DNA of 64,000 nucleotides from Calothrix sp. PCC 6303 (GTDB lineage: Bacteria > Cyanobacteriota > Cyanobacteriia > Cyanobacteriales > Nostocaceae). Position 1 is the stretch's first letter. The number at the start of each line of letters is the position of its first letter. The stretch is taken from positions 3,658,001 through 3,722,000 of the forward strand of contig NC_019751.1 in NCBI RefSeq assembly GCF_000317435.1, read 5' to 3'. The position numbers and the translations under genes were made by a program. The notes beneath the pieces were generated by a model. The model ran no database searches. It was not told the DNA's origin and saw only the letters and a program-made list of their open reading frames with translations. Below, in pieces: positions 46,267 to 55,637 of this stretch.

Positions 46267-49200
46267 TCATGAACCTAGATTTTGGCTCTTTACTTTAAAG
46301 CTCACAATCTTCCACGGTGAAACTGTAAATTTGTGTTTTTCAAACTTGACTAATGGATCGTTTAATGGTTTTTCTAGTAAGTTGACAGGTTCCACTAGAC
46401 TTAATCCTAAATCACCTTTAAGTTGTAATTCTGATACTTTCCCATGACATTCATAACAACGAAGAATCCATTCGGGTTTTTCTTTGGGGCTATTTTCGGC
46501 TTGTTTCAATGCCATTAATATTAGGTTTGGACTTGATAAATCTAGGAAGCTAATACTGTGTTGATTGTTAAGTTCTGAATTTTGATAATTTTTGATATTT
46601 GTGGTAATGACGGTTATTAATGGTGTATTCAATTCGTAACCGAGTCTGACTGTTTTTGATGTTTCCCATGTATCTGCGTGTGGATAGATGGCGTAAGTAA
46701 ATTCATTGATACCTTGATCGGCTTCTGAATCCGGAAATTCAGGGCTTCGCAGTAATGTTAGGCTAATTTGATTTTGTTTCGCATCGTAACCATATTTACA
46801 ATCATTCAGCAAGCTGACTCCGTAAGTTTCCCCCCCTGCTCCCTGCTCCCTGCTCCCTGCCCCCTGCTTCTTCTTCCCCTGTTCCCTGCTCCCTTGCCCA
46901 ATATTTGCCCATCGCATTGCGGGGACTTCCCATTTAGCTTTTTCTGCGTCTGTTTGGGGTTTGGTGGTGCGTTGAATTGCACCGCAGGGGATTTCGTAGG
47001 TGGCAAATTCGGCTTCGAGCTTGAGGGGAAATACTGCTTTGAGGAGGGTGTGTTTTTCTTGCCAGTTAACTGTGGTGGAGATTTTGAGGATGGGTGAATC
47101 TATTTCTAGGATGTAGTCTTGGTGGAATTCTGATTTTCCTATTTGACAAATGACGCGGATTATGTTTCTAATTATTCCTTGTTCTAGGTATTGAATTGAT
47201 TTTAGCTGTGCTGGGGGAAGGGGATGTTGGCTGTAATTCGGATCGATATTCCATGCATCCCAATATTGTCCGCTGTCTTGGAATGCTTGGAGTTGATTTC
47301 CTTCTCCGTTGAGGATTTCTCGATGGTTGAGTTTGTCGAAGATACTGGATATATTTCCGGTTATTTTGTCAATGGTTACTAATAAATGTTCATTTTCGAG
47401 GATGAATTCTGCGGTGGGGTTTACAGATGCTTTGTTGGAAATAATTTGATTTTGGCGTAGGTTTATTATTGATACCAAGTTGTATTCTGTCGTGTTAGCT
47501 TGAAGTTGGTGAAATTGCTGTTTTTCGCTTTGTTTCTGTTGCAATGACTGATTAGTGTTGAGCTTTTGTGGACAAATCCAGAAAATTCGATATCCAACTG
47601 AAGGGATATTTTCCGCGTAGAAAAGTAGTTGGGAAGTATGACTAAGTTGGGAAGGTACAGGTTTATATTCTCCGGGTGTTTCACAGGTGAGAATACAAGA
47701 ATCCTGGGGGAAGTTTGCAGGTAAGTTCATTTTTACAACTTCGTTGCGTTTCCAGTTGAGGGGGTTGAAGACGAAAATAGGTAAAGCTTCAGGATGTGGT
47801 GGTTGGGGAATATTTGCTTGGGAGATAATTGTGTTTAGGGAAGTTTCTAAGATTTCGGTTGCGGTGGTTTCTGCTTGTTGCCATTGGGGTAGCGCATCGG
47901 TGTAAACTTCGGTAATGGATGAACCTGGAAGTATGTCGTGGAATTGGTTGAATAGAACTTGTTTCCAAGCTTGTTCTAATTTAGCTTTGGGGTAAATGGT
48001 ACTTTTGGTGTGGAATGCGATAAACCTACGGTTCGCTAACGCGATCGCACTAAACAACTCTGCCTGATATAGTAAGGTTTCGCATCGACGATTAAATCTT
48101 TTTTGTTCTGCGTGGGTAGTGTAACAACCACGGTGGAATTCTAAATAAAGTTCGTCATTCCAACTTGGAAAGGAATTATTAGGATTTTCTTTCCCATTGT
48201 TTATTTCTAATTCCGGATTTCCATCTTCTGATTCCTGATTCCTAATTCCTGACTTCTGACTTCTGACTTCTGACTCCTGACTCCTGATTTTTCCCAGATA
48301 ATCTTCAGCGCTACAAAACTCTAAATCTGGGAAAAAAGGCGAATTCTGCCAACGTTGAGCAATTTCCAACATATCACGGGTTGGTCCACCACCATGATCG
48401 CCAACTCCAGGAAGCCAAAGTGCATCAGGTGTAATACTGATTTTACTGGTTTTAGTTTGCCATTCACAACTATATGCAGCCATTTTCACCGGGTCGATAC
48501 CTTCACCAATCAGTGCTGACATATAACTTAATATCTTACTGCCATCGGGAGCAGTCCACCAAAAGATATCATGGGGAAACTTTGTTGTGTCATTCCAGCG
48601 GAGTTTTTGGGTGACGAAAAACTCGATTCCCGCTTGTTGCATAAATTGCGGTAAAGTCCAACAAAAGCCAAAGGTATCAGGTACCCAAACGATGGGGGAA
48701 ATCTTGCCGAATTTTTCCTGGGTATAAAGCTGTCCGTAGAGAAGTTGGCGTACAATTGATTCACCAGAAATCAAGTTTAATTCTGGTTCAACCCAAAATC
48801 CTCCTAAAACTTCCCATTTACCTGCTTTGACTTGGTTTTGAATTGCTGTAAATAAATCGGGACGGTTTTTTTCTACCCATTCATATAAAGCAGGGGTGGA
48901 GTGACAAAAAATCAAGTTGGGAAAATCTGCTTGTAATTTTAAAACTGATTCAAAGGTGTTTTGAGCGACTTTCCAAGTTTCTTCGACTCTCCATAACCAT
49001 GCCATATCTAGGTGTGCGTGTCCAAGGAGGAAGATTTTGGCTTTATTTAGGGGAAAATTGGTTAAATTCTGGCGTAAATCTGCCAAAAGCTGATTGAAAT
49101 CTGACTTTTCTGTGAGATTATCTAACTGATTTACCTTTTCTTCCAGAATCTCAGCTAAATCAGTTAATTGATGCGGTGCAAAACTCTGTAAATACTGCTG

Positions 49201-49740
49201 AATCACAGCAACTTCATCAGCAACAAAACCCGGATCAACAGAATTATAGGACTCAAACACCAAATGCGATCGCATTAATGCACCATTATCATGTCCAGGA
49301 CTCACAAGTTTGATGGCAACGGTATACTCATCACCTGGTGTCACAGCATTTCCAAGTAATACCCTGGGAGAAAAGTCAAATAAATCCCCTTCTACAGCCA
49401 GTTTACCATCTACATACACTTGGACTGCATCCGCCCACCACACCAAAGCCAAACGTAACGACATACCCGCTAACGGATAACCTAATTTTAGGCTGGGAGG
49501 AACGATAATTTTCTGTAACAACCATAAAGTATTACGTCCTTTGTTCCAAGCAATATGACCTTTTGCGTTACACTCAATTTGGTTCCAATTGGAAATATCA
49601 GCAGCAATTACCTGATCCACGCTAAGATCGTCATGGGAATAGCGCCACGAAGATTGTACGTTTGATTGAGAAAGCGATCGCAGTTTCTCAATTGCCACGA
49701 CAATTGGTTGAATATCGGGTGTAAATCCAGAAATAGTCAT
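46267..49740 (-). CDS. GH38 alpha-mannosidase with in-frame short tandem repeats
   Basis: 1157 residues. GHAHLDMAWLWRVEET with D245 (zinc ligand region), VWVPDTFGF with D355 as the likely nucleophile, and NQFHDILPGSSI are GH38 marks; N-terminal carbohydrate-binding-like part first, then catalytic domain and C-terminal beta-sandwich domains. Cleaves alpha-mannosides; no signal peptide, so cytoplasmic. Two inserted low-complexity stretches (near 484-503 and 950-968) are coded by heptanucleotide repeats at 48229-48291 and 46837-46893. Family members lack them, so they are likely later insertions. Confidence 0.92.
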   Translation of the reverse strand: MTISGFTPDIQPIVVAIEKLRSLSQSNVQSSWRYSHDDLSVDQVIAADISNWNQIECNAKGHIAWNKGRNTLWLLQKIIVPPSLKLGYPLAGMSLRLALVWWADAVQVYVDGKLAVEGDLFDFSPRVLLGNAVTPGDEYTVAIKLVSPGHDNGALMRSHLVFESYNSVDPGFVADEVAVIQQYLQSFAPHQLTDLAEILEEKVNQLDNLTEKSDFNQLLADLRQNLTNFPLNKAKIFLLGHAHLDMAWLWRVEETWKVAQNTFESVLKLQADFPNLIFCHSTPALYEWVEKNRPDLFTAIQNQVKAGKWEVLGGFWVEPELNLISGESIVRQLLYGQLYTQEKFGKISPIVWVPDTFGFCWTLPQFMQQAGIEFFVTQKLRWNDTTKFPHDIFWWTAPDGSKILSYMSALIGEGIDPVKMAAYSCEWQTKTSKISITPDALWLPGVGDHGGGPTRDMLEIAQRWQNSPFFPDLEFCSAEDYLGKIRSQESEVRSQKSGIRNQESEDGNPELEINNGKENPNNSFPSWNDELYLEFHRGCYTTHAEQKRFNRRCETLLYQAELFSAIALANRRFIAFHTKSTIYPKAKLEQAWKQVLFNQFHDILPGSSITEVYTDALPQWQQAETTATEILETSLNTIISQANIPQPPHPEALPIFVFNPLNWKRNEVVKMNLPANFPQDSCILTCETPGEYKPVPSQLSHTSQLLFYAENIPSVGYRIFWICPQKLNTNQSLQQKQSEKQQFHQLQANTTEYNLVSIINLRQNQIISNKASVNPTAEFILENEHLLVTIDKITGNISSIFDKLNHREILNGEGNQLQAFQDSGQYWDAWNIDPNYSQHPLPPAQLKSIQYLEQGIIRNIIRVICQIGKSEFHQDYILEIDSPILKISTTVNWQEKHTLLKAVFPLKLEAEFATYEIPCGAIQRTTKPQTDAEKAKWEVPAMRWANIGQGSREQGKKKQGAGSREQGAGGETYGVSLLNDCKYGYDAKQNQISLTLLRSPEFPDSEADQGINEFTYAIYPHADTWETSKTVRLGYELNTPLITVITTNIKNYQNSELNNQHSISFLDLSSPNLILMALKQAENSPKEKPEWILRCYECHGKVSELQLKGDLGLSLVEPVNLLEKPLNDPLVKFEKHKFTVSPWKIVSFKVKSQNLGS
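46837..46893 (-). repeat. Heptanucleotide short tandem repeat in the mannosidase gene (GGGAGCA type)
   Basis: Units TGCTCCC, TGCTCCC, TGCTCCC, TGCCCCC, then diverged, then TGTTCCC, TGCTCCC on the + strand. On the coding strand it gives GSREQG-like peptide repeats. Same type as the STRR sequences described in Calothrix and Anabaena, normally intergenic. Confidence 0.8.
48229..48291 (-). repeat. Heptanucleotide short tandem repeat in the mannosidase gene (GAAGTCA type)
   Basis: Nine units of TGAYTYC/TGACTTC on the + strand, 63 nt, exactly 21 codons, so the frame is kept. Codes for SQESEVRSQKSG-like sequence. A second heptamer family distinct from the one at 46837. Confidence 0.85.
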
Positions 49741-49929
49741 ATTTCAGTAAATTGGACGATAAAAGTCACAAGTGAAGCTTTTTAGATTTTTCCTCAGCTG
49801 TAATCATGTATTGATTCAGCCATAGGTATTAGACAACGTAAATATTCTTAAACTTTTTTAGATTCTGTCTACTGTATCCTGGCTTTTAGCTTTCGTATCC
49901 CATATTCCCATAATCCCCAATCTCAAATT

Positions 49930-51630
49930 ATGCCTTCCGCTTCTTCTGGACGTTATCAAAGTAGGCTTTTTAACTTTTTTCACCAGCACTCGCAACGTCT
50001 AAGTTCAAGTGTTGGACAAACTTGGAGAAAAGTCAAAGTTGCCACAAATTGGTCACTGGAAGCACTTCTATATCCAGTATTTGTACTGATTCAGAAAGCT
50101 GTTGATTCTGCTGGACAACAACTTAATCCTCAGGTAGAAACAAATCAAAATCAGTTAAATAGTCATGAGGATGATAGTAATTCTTCCTCTGAAAATTTGT
50201 TAATAGCTGATGCACCAATTATCAACTTGTTAGAGATGGTAAAAAATCTGCCATCACGAGAAAGTGATTCAAGTTTAGCTGCTACAGAAACAAGAATCAA
50301 TTATGTTGATTATCATCAAACCACAGAAGTAAACGAAACAGTTAAAAACTATTTACCCCAAATACAGGGAGTTGCCACCCATTTAAAAAATCGTCACCTA
50401 GTGCTTGTCACTAATGATAATAAAATTCTGGATATTCTCACTTTAAAGCAGCAGCAAAGATTACAAGATAAAATTATTAGTGAAATTGCTGAATATTGTC
50501 ATACATGGCGATTATTAAAGGCAAAAAAAGCAGATAATCAAATAAATGTATTGCCAGAGATAAATCAACTATTAAATAAACTGACAGCGACACCAGGAAA
50601 ACAGCAATTACTCAATTCCTCAGAGGAAGCAGAAGTTAAGCCATACTTGACTAAGTTAGATAGTGCGATCGCGCAATTAGAATCTAGCACTTTTTTACCT
50701 ATATCCCAAACCTTTGCAGGAATTGGACAGAGATTAAAACAGCAGTTAGATAAGTTTGTTTTTGGCAAGAGTCAAAAAATTACCCTTAGCAACAAAACTG
50801 ATTCTCAAGCAATTGTACCTGTATCAGGAAAAAGCTTGAGACAGCAAATAAATCAGCTTTTATATTCTGAAAAAAATCCTCTGAGTTACCAAACTAATTC
50901 CAAACCGCAATTAGTAGTAGTTGGGCAGAAACTTAGACAGCAATTAAGTAAATTTATCCATCATCCAGAAATAACCACAAGCAATCCAACTGACTTAGAA
51001 TCACAGACACCAAAAGTTTTAGATTTAATTAGACAAGCAGTAGATTATTTTTTTGGTTCTGAATCTACTCCTAAAATTGGTGACAACCAAAATTTAAATC
51101 CCAAAACCAGAAAAAAACTGTTTCCCAACTTCGTCAAAGCAGCTTTACCACAATCAGAATACCTAGAAACAGAAACTGAAGACTTATGGTTAACCTTTGG
51201 TGATTTATTTGGAGAAGAAGTCGAAATTGAATCCGCAGAAACCCAAGAAACTAAACAACCTCGATTAACTTTCAAAAAACCCAACTCAAAATTACTCAAA
51301 GAATATCAAAGTGGTGGAAACTTAGTTAAAGGTAGCAACAGAAAAAACTCCGATATAGTAAGTCAAAATCATCAAAAGGCAAAATCTCGAAGAATAACCC
51401 TTCCGAAACCAGAAAAAGCAGAAATCTACACATTCAGTAACCAGGAAGTAGGAGATAAACCCGACTACATCGAAATTAACGCTAGTACCATCAGCTACGA
51501 AAAACACCCGATAGAACTTATCTTAGACTGGCTCGATCGAATTATATTATGGATAGAGGAAAGAATAGCGAACAACTTACGTCGTGCAAGCTTGGCATTC
51601 CAATTTATACAGCGATTATTTGGTTTTTAG
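49930..51630 (+). CDS. Unrecognised protein with repeated amphipathic segments
   Basis: 566 residues, no signal peptide. An N-terminal basic part (FHQHSQRLSSSVGQTWRKVKVATNWSLEALLYPVFVLIQKAVDSAGQQL) may lie along a membrane. In the middle a motif recurs: GQRLKQQLDKFVFG, GKSLRQQINQLLYS, GQKLRQQLSKFIHH, and LDLIRQAVDYFFG, each joined by polar linkers. C-terminal LDWLDRIILWIEERIANNLRR is again amphipathic. Residues 547-556 are coded by a copy of the 29-bp repeat. Probably restricted to cyanobacteria; function unknown. 11 nt before menH. Confidence 0.7.
   Translation: MPSASSGRYQSRLFNFFHQHSQRLSSSVGQTWRKVKVATNWSLEALLYPVFVLIQKAVDSAGQQLNPQVETNQNQLNSHEDDSNSSSENLLIADAPIINLLEMVKNLPSRESDSSLAATETRINYVDYHQTTEVNETVKNYLPQIQGVATHLKNRHLVLVTNDNKILDILTLKQQQRLQDKIISEIAEYCHTWRLLKAKKADNQINVLPEINQLLNKLTATPGKQQLLNSSEEAEVKPYLTKLDSAIAQLESSTFLPISQTFAGIGQRLKQQLDKFVFGKSQKITLSNKTDSQAIVPVSGKSLRQQINQLLYSEKNPLSYQTNSKPQLVVVGQKLRQQLSKFIHHPEITTSNPTDLESQTPKVLDLIRQAVDYFFGSESTPKIGDNQNLNPKTRKKLFPNFVKAALPQSEYLETETEDLWLTFGDLFGEEVEIESAETQETKQPRLTFKKPNSKLLKEYQSGGNLVKGSNRKNSDIVSQNHQKAKSRRITLPKPEKAEIYTFSNQEVGDKPDYIEINASTISYEKHPIELILDWLDRIILWIEERIANNLRRASLAFQFIQRLFGF
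51568..51596 (-). repeat. 29-bp dispersed repeat inside the 566-residue protein gene
   Basis: Reverse-strand copy of the 27087-27115 repeat with three mismatches. On the + strand it is read in frame as ANNLRRASLA, so the same repeat is used as protein sequence in another frame and direction than in the VirB2-like gene. Confidence 0.75.
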
Positions 51631-51640
51631 CTTAGTTCGC

Positions 51641-52480
51641 ATGTACTCAACTAACCAGGATTTTTATCATTGCGAAAACTATCAAATTCATTACTCTGTA
51701 ATTGGCGATATTAATAAACCCATAATTATGTTTTTACATGGTTTCATGGGTAATATTTATGAGTTTGACCTATTAATATCATTATTAAAAGACTCTTTTT
51801 CCTGCTTAGTTGTAGATTTACCGGGACATGGGAAAACTCAAGTTTTAGGAAATGATAAATACTATAGCATGGAGAATACAGCCCAGACAATAATTAATCT
51901 TTTAGATAATTTACAGATTAATAAATGTTTTTTAGTTGGTTATTCCATGGGTGGAAGACTAGGTTTATATCTCGCTTTAAAATTTCCTCACCGCTTTCCT
52001 CAAATTGTTCTAGAATCAGCATCTCCAGGTTTAGCAGATGAAAAACAACGATTAAATCGTCAAATTTCAGATCATCAAATAGCTAGGAAATTAATTAGAT
52101 TAACCAAACCAGAAGACTTCCTAACTTTTTTAATAAATTGGTACCAACAACCTATATTTGGTAATATTCAACAGCACCCGCAGTTTGATAACTTAATTAC
52201 AACTAGGTTGAGTAATAGTCCTCCTAACTTAGCAAAATCTCTGCAAATAATGGGTACTGGCTACCAACCTTCATTATGGAATCAGCTAGAAAACAATATC
52301 AATCCTATTTTACTATTAGTAGGAAAAAATGATCAAAAGTTCGTCGAAATCAACCAAATGATGGTAGCAAAATCTGATTTTTGCCGTCTAAAACTAATTC
52401 CCCACGCAGCACATAATATCCATTTTGTAAAGCCATTAGATTTTGTTCAAGAAGTTAAAAACTTTTTCGGAGTTAATTAA
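51641..52480 (+). CDS. menH: 2-succinyl-6-hydroxy-2,4-cyclohexadiene-1-carboxylate synthase (MenH-like)
   Basis: 280 residues from ATG at 51641; a longer frame from 51584 runs into the preceding gene. Alpha/beta hydrolase with oxyanion loop LHGFMGN, nucleophile elbow GYSMGGRLGLYLAL (S102), LESASPGL typical of MenH, and a late HAAHNIHF histidine. It should act in phylloquinone (vitamin K1) synthesis. Other men genes are not in the window. Confidence 0.85.
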   Translation: MYSTNQDFYHCENYQIHYSVIGDINKPIIMFLHGFMGNIYEFDLLISLLKDSFSCLVVDLPGHGKTQVLGNDKYYSMENTAQTIINLLDNLQINKCFLVGYSMGGRLGLYLALKFPHRFPQIVLESASPGLADEKQRLNRQISDHQIARKLIRLTKPEDFLTFLINWYQQPIFGNIQQHPQFDNLITTRLSNSPPNLAKSLQIMGTGYQPSLWNQLENNINPILLLVGKNDQKFVEINQMMVAKSDFCRLKLIPHAAHNIHFVKPLDFVQEVKNFFGVN

Positions 52481-52531
52481 TTTTATGACTTATGCATCCC
52501 TGTACGCTGTCGTTGCACCCAGCCTAATAAA

Positions 52532-53233
52532 CTATCGAATAATATAATATCCAGCTTTCATCGAAGTTATATTTGTTTGACCCTTGTTTTTTAACTCTTC
52601 TTGCAATACCTTTTGATAAATTGTTGGCAAATAACGACTCCTGGAATTAGTTTCAATTCCGTATCCCAAACTTGTCCATGTGGGAGAAAGTCTCCGCAAA
52701 ACATCATTTACTTTTCCCTGACGTAGTTGTTGAGAAATATTAACTCCCCAAACTTGAGGATCACTCAACCAAGCGTGAACAACAGCATCTTGATACTGTG
52801 CTTCAAAACTATAGGATACCCAAAACATTAACCGTGAAGGATTGGGATGATATCTAGGGGCAATTTGAAACCAAGTTGTATTGATAATTTGGTATCTACC
52901 TGCGGCAGTGGAACAGTTGCCTTTGTTTGGTCCATTGACAATAGTGACACAAATCTGAGGATGCTTACTGAGGTCAGTGGCATGTTCTCCGCCATATAAA
53001 ATTGAATAGGGACGACTATCGTTCGCTTCACTTGCAGAGATAGTTCGCATTAAAGCACGAATGTAGGGATCGCCATTTTTCATCACCAAAGGTGGTTCCT
53101 TGCGATTGTAAATGGGTTCCAAACTGGGACGCAAACTTCCGTATAGAAGCCACTGGATTAGGCAAACAAATCCAATTAGGGCAATTATCGGTCCAATCCA
53201 TTTTTCCGCACCTTTGAGTTCAAAGTTTTTCAC
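52532..53233 (-). CDS. Membrane-anchored lysozyme-like (GH24-type) protein
   Basis: 233 residues: a single N-terminal membrane helix (WIGPIIALIGFVCLIQWLLYG), then a muramidase-like domain ALMRTISASEANDSRPYSILYGGEH with a glutamate in the usual place and GRYQIINTTWFQIAPRYHPN, where GRYQI is typical of phage-lysozyme-like and transglycosylase folds. Probably remodels peptidoglycan from the periplasmic side. It is 16 kb from the T4SS-like cluster, so linking it as a VirB1 is not justified. Confidence 0.75.
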   Translation of the reverse strand: MKNFELKGAEKWIGPIIALIGFVCLIQWLLYGSLRPSLEPIYNRKEPPLVMKNGDPYIRALMRTISASEANDSRPYSILYGGEHATDLSKHPQICVTIVNGPNKGNCSTAAGRYQIINTTWFQIAPRYHPNPSRLMFWVSYSFEAQYQDAVVHAWLSDPQVWGVNISQQLRQGKVNDVLRRLSPTWTSLGYGIETNSRSRYLPTIYQKVLQEELKNKGQTNITSMKAGYYIIR

Positions 53234-53388
53234 GATGTAACTCTTTTTTTCCTAAACTGTTCTAGCCAACCAAAATATAACATTTGTATAAAAAAGGTGT
53301 GAGTAAATCATTCCCGTTGATGACCATATATTTGGAACATTCCACTTTTTGGAATCAATACCCTAGAAGGGTATCGCTATACAAACTA

Positions 53389-53406
53389 AGCCTGCCTCCG
53401 CAGGCT
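53389..53406. terminator. Hairpin after the GNAT gene
   Basis: AGCCTGC (53389-53395) and GCAGGCT (53400-53406) with a CTCC loop, 11 nt past the GNAT stop (minus strand), followed on that strand by a T-rich stretch. Similar GCCTGC...GCAGGC hairpins are frequent in cyanobacteria, so it may also be a repeat. Confidence 0.5.
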
Positions 53407-53416
53407 AAAATAGGCT

Positions 53417-53941
53417 TTAGCCTTTGGGCATTTTAAAAACTGGAGCGCTCCCCAAATACTTGAATTCGCATATCATATTAAACGATATTCCCCCTGTGCG
53501 ATTTACGACCTCGCTCTGTGGAACTTTCACAAATCCTAATCCCTCATACAATTTCACCACAGGGTTGTTTGCTCTTACATTGAGACTTAATGCAGGAAAG
53601 TCTTTTTTTGCAGTTTCTAGAAGCTGTGTAAGTAAGTGAGTTCCAATCCCTTGATTTCGATAATTAGGTAAAACTGCCATTGCTAATTCTGGAATTGCAT
53701 CATCTACGTAGCCAAATCCTTTGTCATCTAACCATAAACGTAGCCAAGCTGCACCGATTGCTGATTCATCCATAACCGCAACCCAACCCATATCACCAAC
53801 TCTGCCCCAACCTGCTGCATAGCGAGTTAGACAGGGTTGGTTTTTAACTGATTCTAGGGACGGTTCGTGTGATGCATACTGCAACATCTTCCACACAATT
53901 GGTTCATCTTTGGGGTTCAAAGCGCGAACTGTGTAATTCAT
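53417..53941 (-). CDS. GNAT-family N-acetyltransferase
   Basis: 174 residues. AMAVLPNYRNQGIGTHLLTQLLETAKK is the acetyl-CoA-binding motif A with QGIG, and LSLNVRANNPVVKLYEGLGFVKV motif B. Substrate unknown; a metabolite or protein amine. The start is placed at an ATG 142 nt downstream (in transcription direction) of the 54084 gene, likely a separate unit. Confidence 0.9.
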   Translation of the reverse strand: MNYTVRALNPKDEPIVWKMLQYASHEPSLESVKNQPCLTRYAAGWGRVGDMGWVAVMDESAIGAAWLRLWLDDKGFGYVDDAIPELAMAVLPNYRNQGIGTHLLTQLLETAKKDFPALSLNVRANNPVVKLYEGLGFVKVPQSEVVNRTGGISFNMICEFKYLGSAPVFKMPKG

Positions 53942-54083
53942 CTGAGTTGTGAGAAATATATGTCTATTTGCTCAAAAACAAAGGATAGTCTATATAGTCT
54001 ATCCTCCGAGTTGGTTTTGCATTTAGTTGAATTTACCTGGAAATTATTTTTTGAGATCCAAAGTTGATCAATTTGAGATAATC

Positions 54084-54497
54084 CTAAGGAAGGCTCATGC
54101 GATCGCGTATTGCCTTTAACTGCTCTTTCGTATCGATGGGAGAATGTGGCAGTGGAAGCTCTGTGTTGGGCCACCCTATAAGGTCACTGCAAGGACATGA
54201 TAATGTAGGCAGACCTACTTCCCGGATTGGCACTGGCATGGTGCAGCGAGCGCACTGTGACACTTCCCATTCCGGAGTTAAAAGTTCGCTAATTGTTTGC
54301 TCGGTTCCTTCTAAATAGCAATTCCCAGCCAATTCTGTAGTTATTTGTTGCCAACATTTTTCAAATTCTCGACTGTAGCGATCGCCCGCTAGGACTGGTT
54401 GGGGGTGTAGAATCGCTGTTTCGTTATTTACTACAATCTTTTTGCCCAGCTGAAACCAGTAAGCTAGATATTTTCTGATGTTTTCTTGTGATGCCAT
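54084..54497 (-). CDS. Unrecognised small protein with cysteine pairs
   Basis: 137 residues, soluble. N-terminal part NIRKYLAYWFQLGKKIVVNN; middle DRYSREFEKCWQQI; then CARCTMPVP and LSCPCSDL, four cysteines that might bind zinc. Ends KEQLKAIRDRMSLP. Looks like a conserved cyanobacterial protein of unknown function. Confidence 0.7.
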   Translation of the reverse strand: MASQENIRKYLAYWFQLGKKIVVNNETAILHPQPVLAGDRYSREFEKCWQQITTELAGNCYLEGTEQTISELLTPEWEVSQCARCTMPVPIREVGLPTLSCPCSDLIGWPNTELPLPHSPIDTKEQLKAIRDRMSLP

Positions 54498-54644
54498 CCC
54501 CTAATTTTAGTTTCGTCACCTGTAAATATGGGTAACGAATCCTAAATAAAGGGTTAAGAATATTTACAGATTTTTAAAAATAGTTAATGGAAAATAGTTC
54601 AACATTCAAACCTGATGTGCAAATTAGTATTTTCTCCCCGCTGC

Positions 54645-55184
54645 TTATGGATCTAAGGGAGTACCCAGAACACTCAAATTGAGGACATGCCCACCTGTAA
54701 CTAAATAAACTGTTTGCGAGATGGTGGCTAATTGGCGGACTAAATGACCCAAGCGATCGCGGAATGTCCTGCCAATGGGATAAGCAGGTACTAATCCCCA
54801 GCCTGTTTCTTCTGCAACAAAAATTAACTCAGCAGCCGCTAATTGTACAGTTTCTAATAATTTATCTACCGTATTTACCCAGGTAATTTCATCTTCTTCT
54901 AAAAAATTTGCTACCCATGTACCCAAGGATTCAACTAAGACGCAAGTATCAGAATCAACACTGCACAAACTAGTAGATAACTCCCGTGGTACCTCCATCA
55001 GAATCCAGTTATCAGGGCGGCGTTGCTGATGTTGCTGAATCCGCTTTTGCCACTCTTGGTCTGTAGGATCTTGGTTTGCAGTGGCTATGTATATAACTGT
55101 TTTCTGAGATCCTTTTGCTAAGGTCTCAGCCCATTCACTTTTTCCAGATCTCGACGGACCAGTAATTAATGTAACTTTATTCAT
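54645..55184 (-). CDS. cobU: Adenosylcobinamide kinase / guanylyltransferase
   Basis: 179 residues. P-loop GPSRSGKS at 9-16, then TVIYIATANQDPTDQEWQKRIQQHQQRRPDNW with the guanylation-site histidine segment, and TGWGLVPAYPIGRTFRDRLGHLVRQLA. CobU/CobP both phosphorylates adenosylcobinamide and adds GMP in B12 assembly. No cobalamin-riboswitch sequence was seen upstream. Other cob genes are outside the window. Confidence 0.93.
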   Translation of the reverse strand: MNKVTLITGPSRSGKSEWAETLAKGSQKTVIYIATANQDPTDQEWQKRIQQHQQRRPDNWILMEVPRELSTSLCSVDSDTCVLVESLGTWVANFLEEDEITWVNTVDKLLETVQLAAAELIFVAEETGWGLVPAYPIGRTFRDRLGHLVRQLATISQTVYLVTGGHVLNLSVLGTPLDP

Positions 55185-55637
55185 TAATATTTAGAGGTAT
55201 ATTAATTGACAGAAGTATTGAAACTAGTAGAAAATGACCACTGATTGGTAATATGCCTAGAAAATGGCACATATTTTTGATATACGCGTCAACTTTTAGT
55301 TGCCAAATTACTTTTAGCGGATAAAATTCAATCAGTATCTTCACGAAGTTAAAGGAACTGCCTTTAACAAAGTCTAACGACGCTAAAATTTTTCAGATAA
55401 CGGCATCATGACTTCGTGAACCATTACAACATCGTCAATGTGAGCTAATTATTTCCACTGAGCAAAAATTGGGGCTAAGTGATTTTATATTTAAGAGCCT
55501 CTAGCTTTGTAAAAATATGAAAATAGCAGTTCAAGAGTACTACTAATATCTAATATTCCCTATTTTTTCCCTAGTGCTTAAGTAAATTGTTACATTATTG
55601 AACATCCCATAAGTCAGATAAATTACTGGATATTTTT
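55185..55637. other. 453-nt divergent gap with one hairpin
   Basis: Divergent promoters for cobU and the 55638 gene must lie here. GTTAAAGG (55348-55355) and CCTTTAAC (55361-55368) form a perfect 8-base hairpin. The rest is AT-rich without a gene or RNA recognised. Confidence 0.45.

Noticed and set aside
46142-46447. 101-residue + strand frame
   Set aside because: It mostly overlaps the end of the mannosidase gene on the other strand and shows no family pattern.
52532-53233. VirB1-type lytic transglycosylase for the T4SS-like cluster
   Set aside because: It is 16 kb away, on the other strand, and appears to be a lysozyme-like anchored protein; no evidence ties it to the cluster.
53938-54174. 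78-residue minus-strand frame between the GNAT gene and the 54084 gene
   Set aside because: It overlaps the 54084 gene in another frame and has no ribosome site or conserved-looking sequence.
55185-55400. Cobalamin riboswitch upstream of cobU
   Set aside because: The conserved B12-box bases were looked for on the minus strand and not found.
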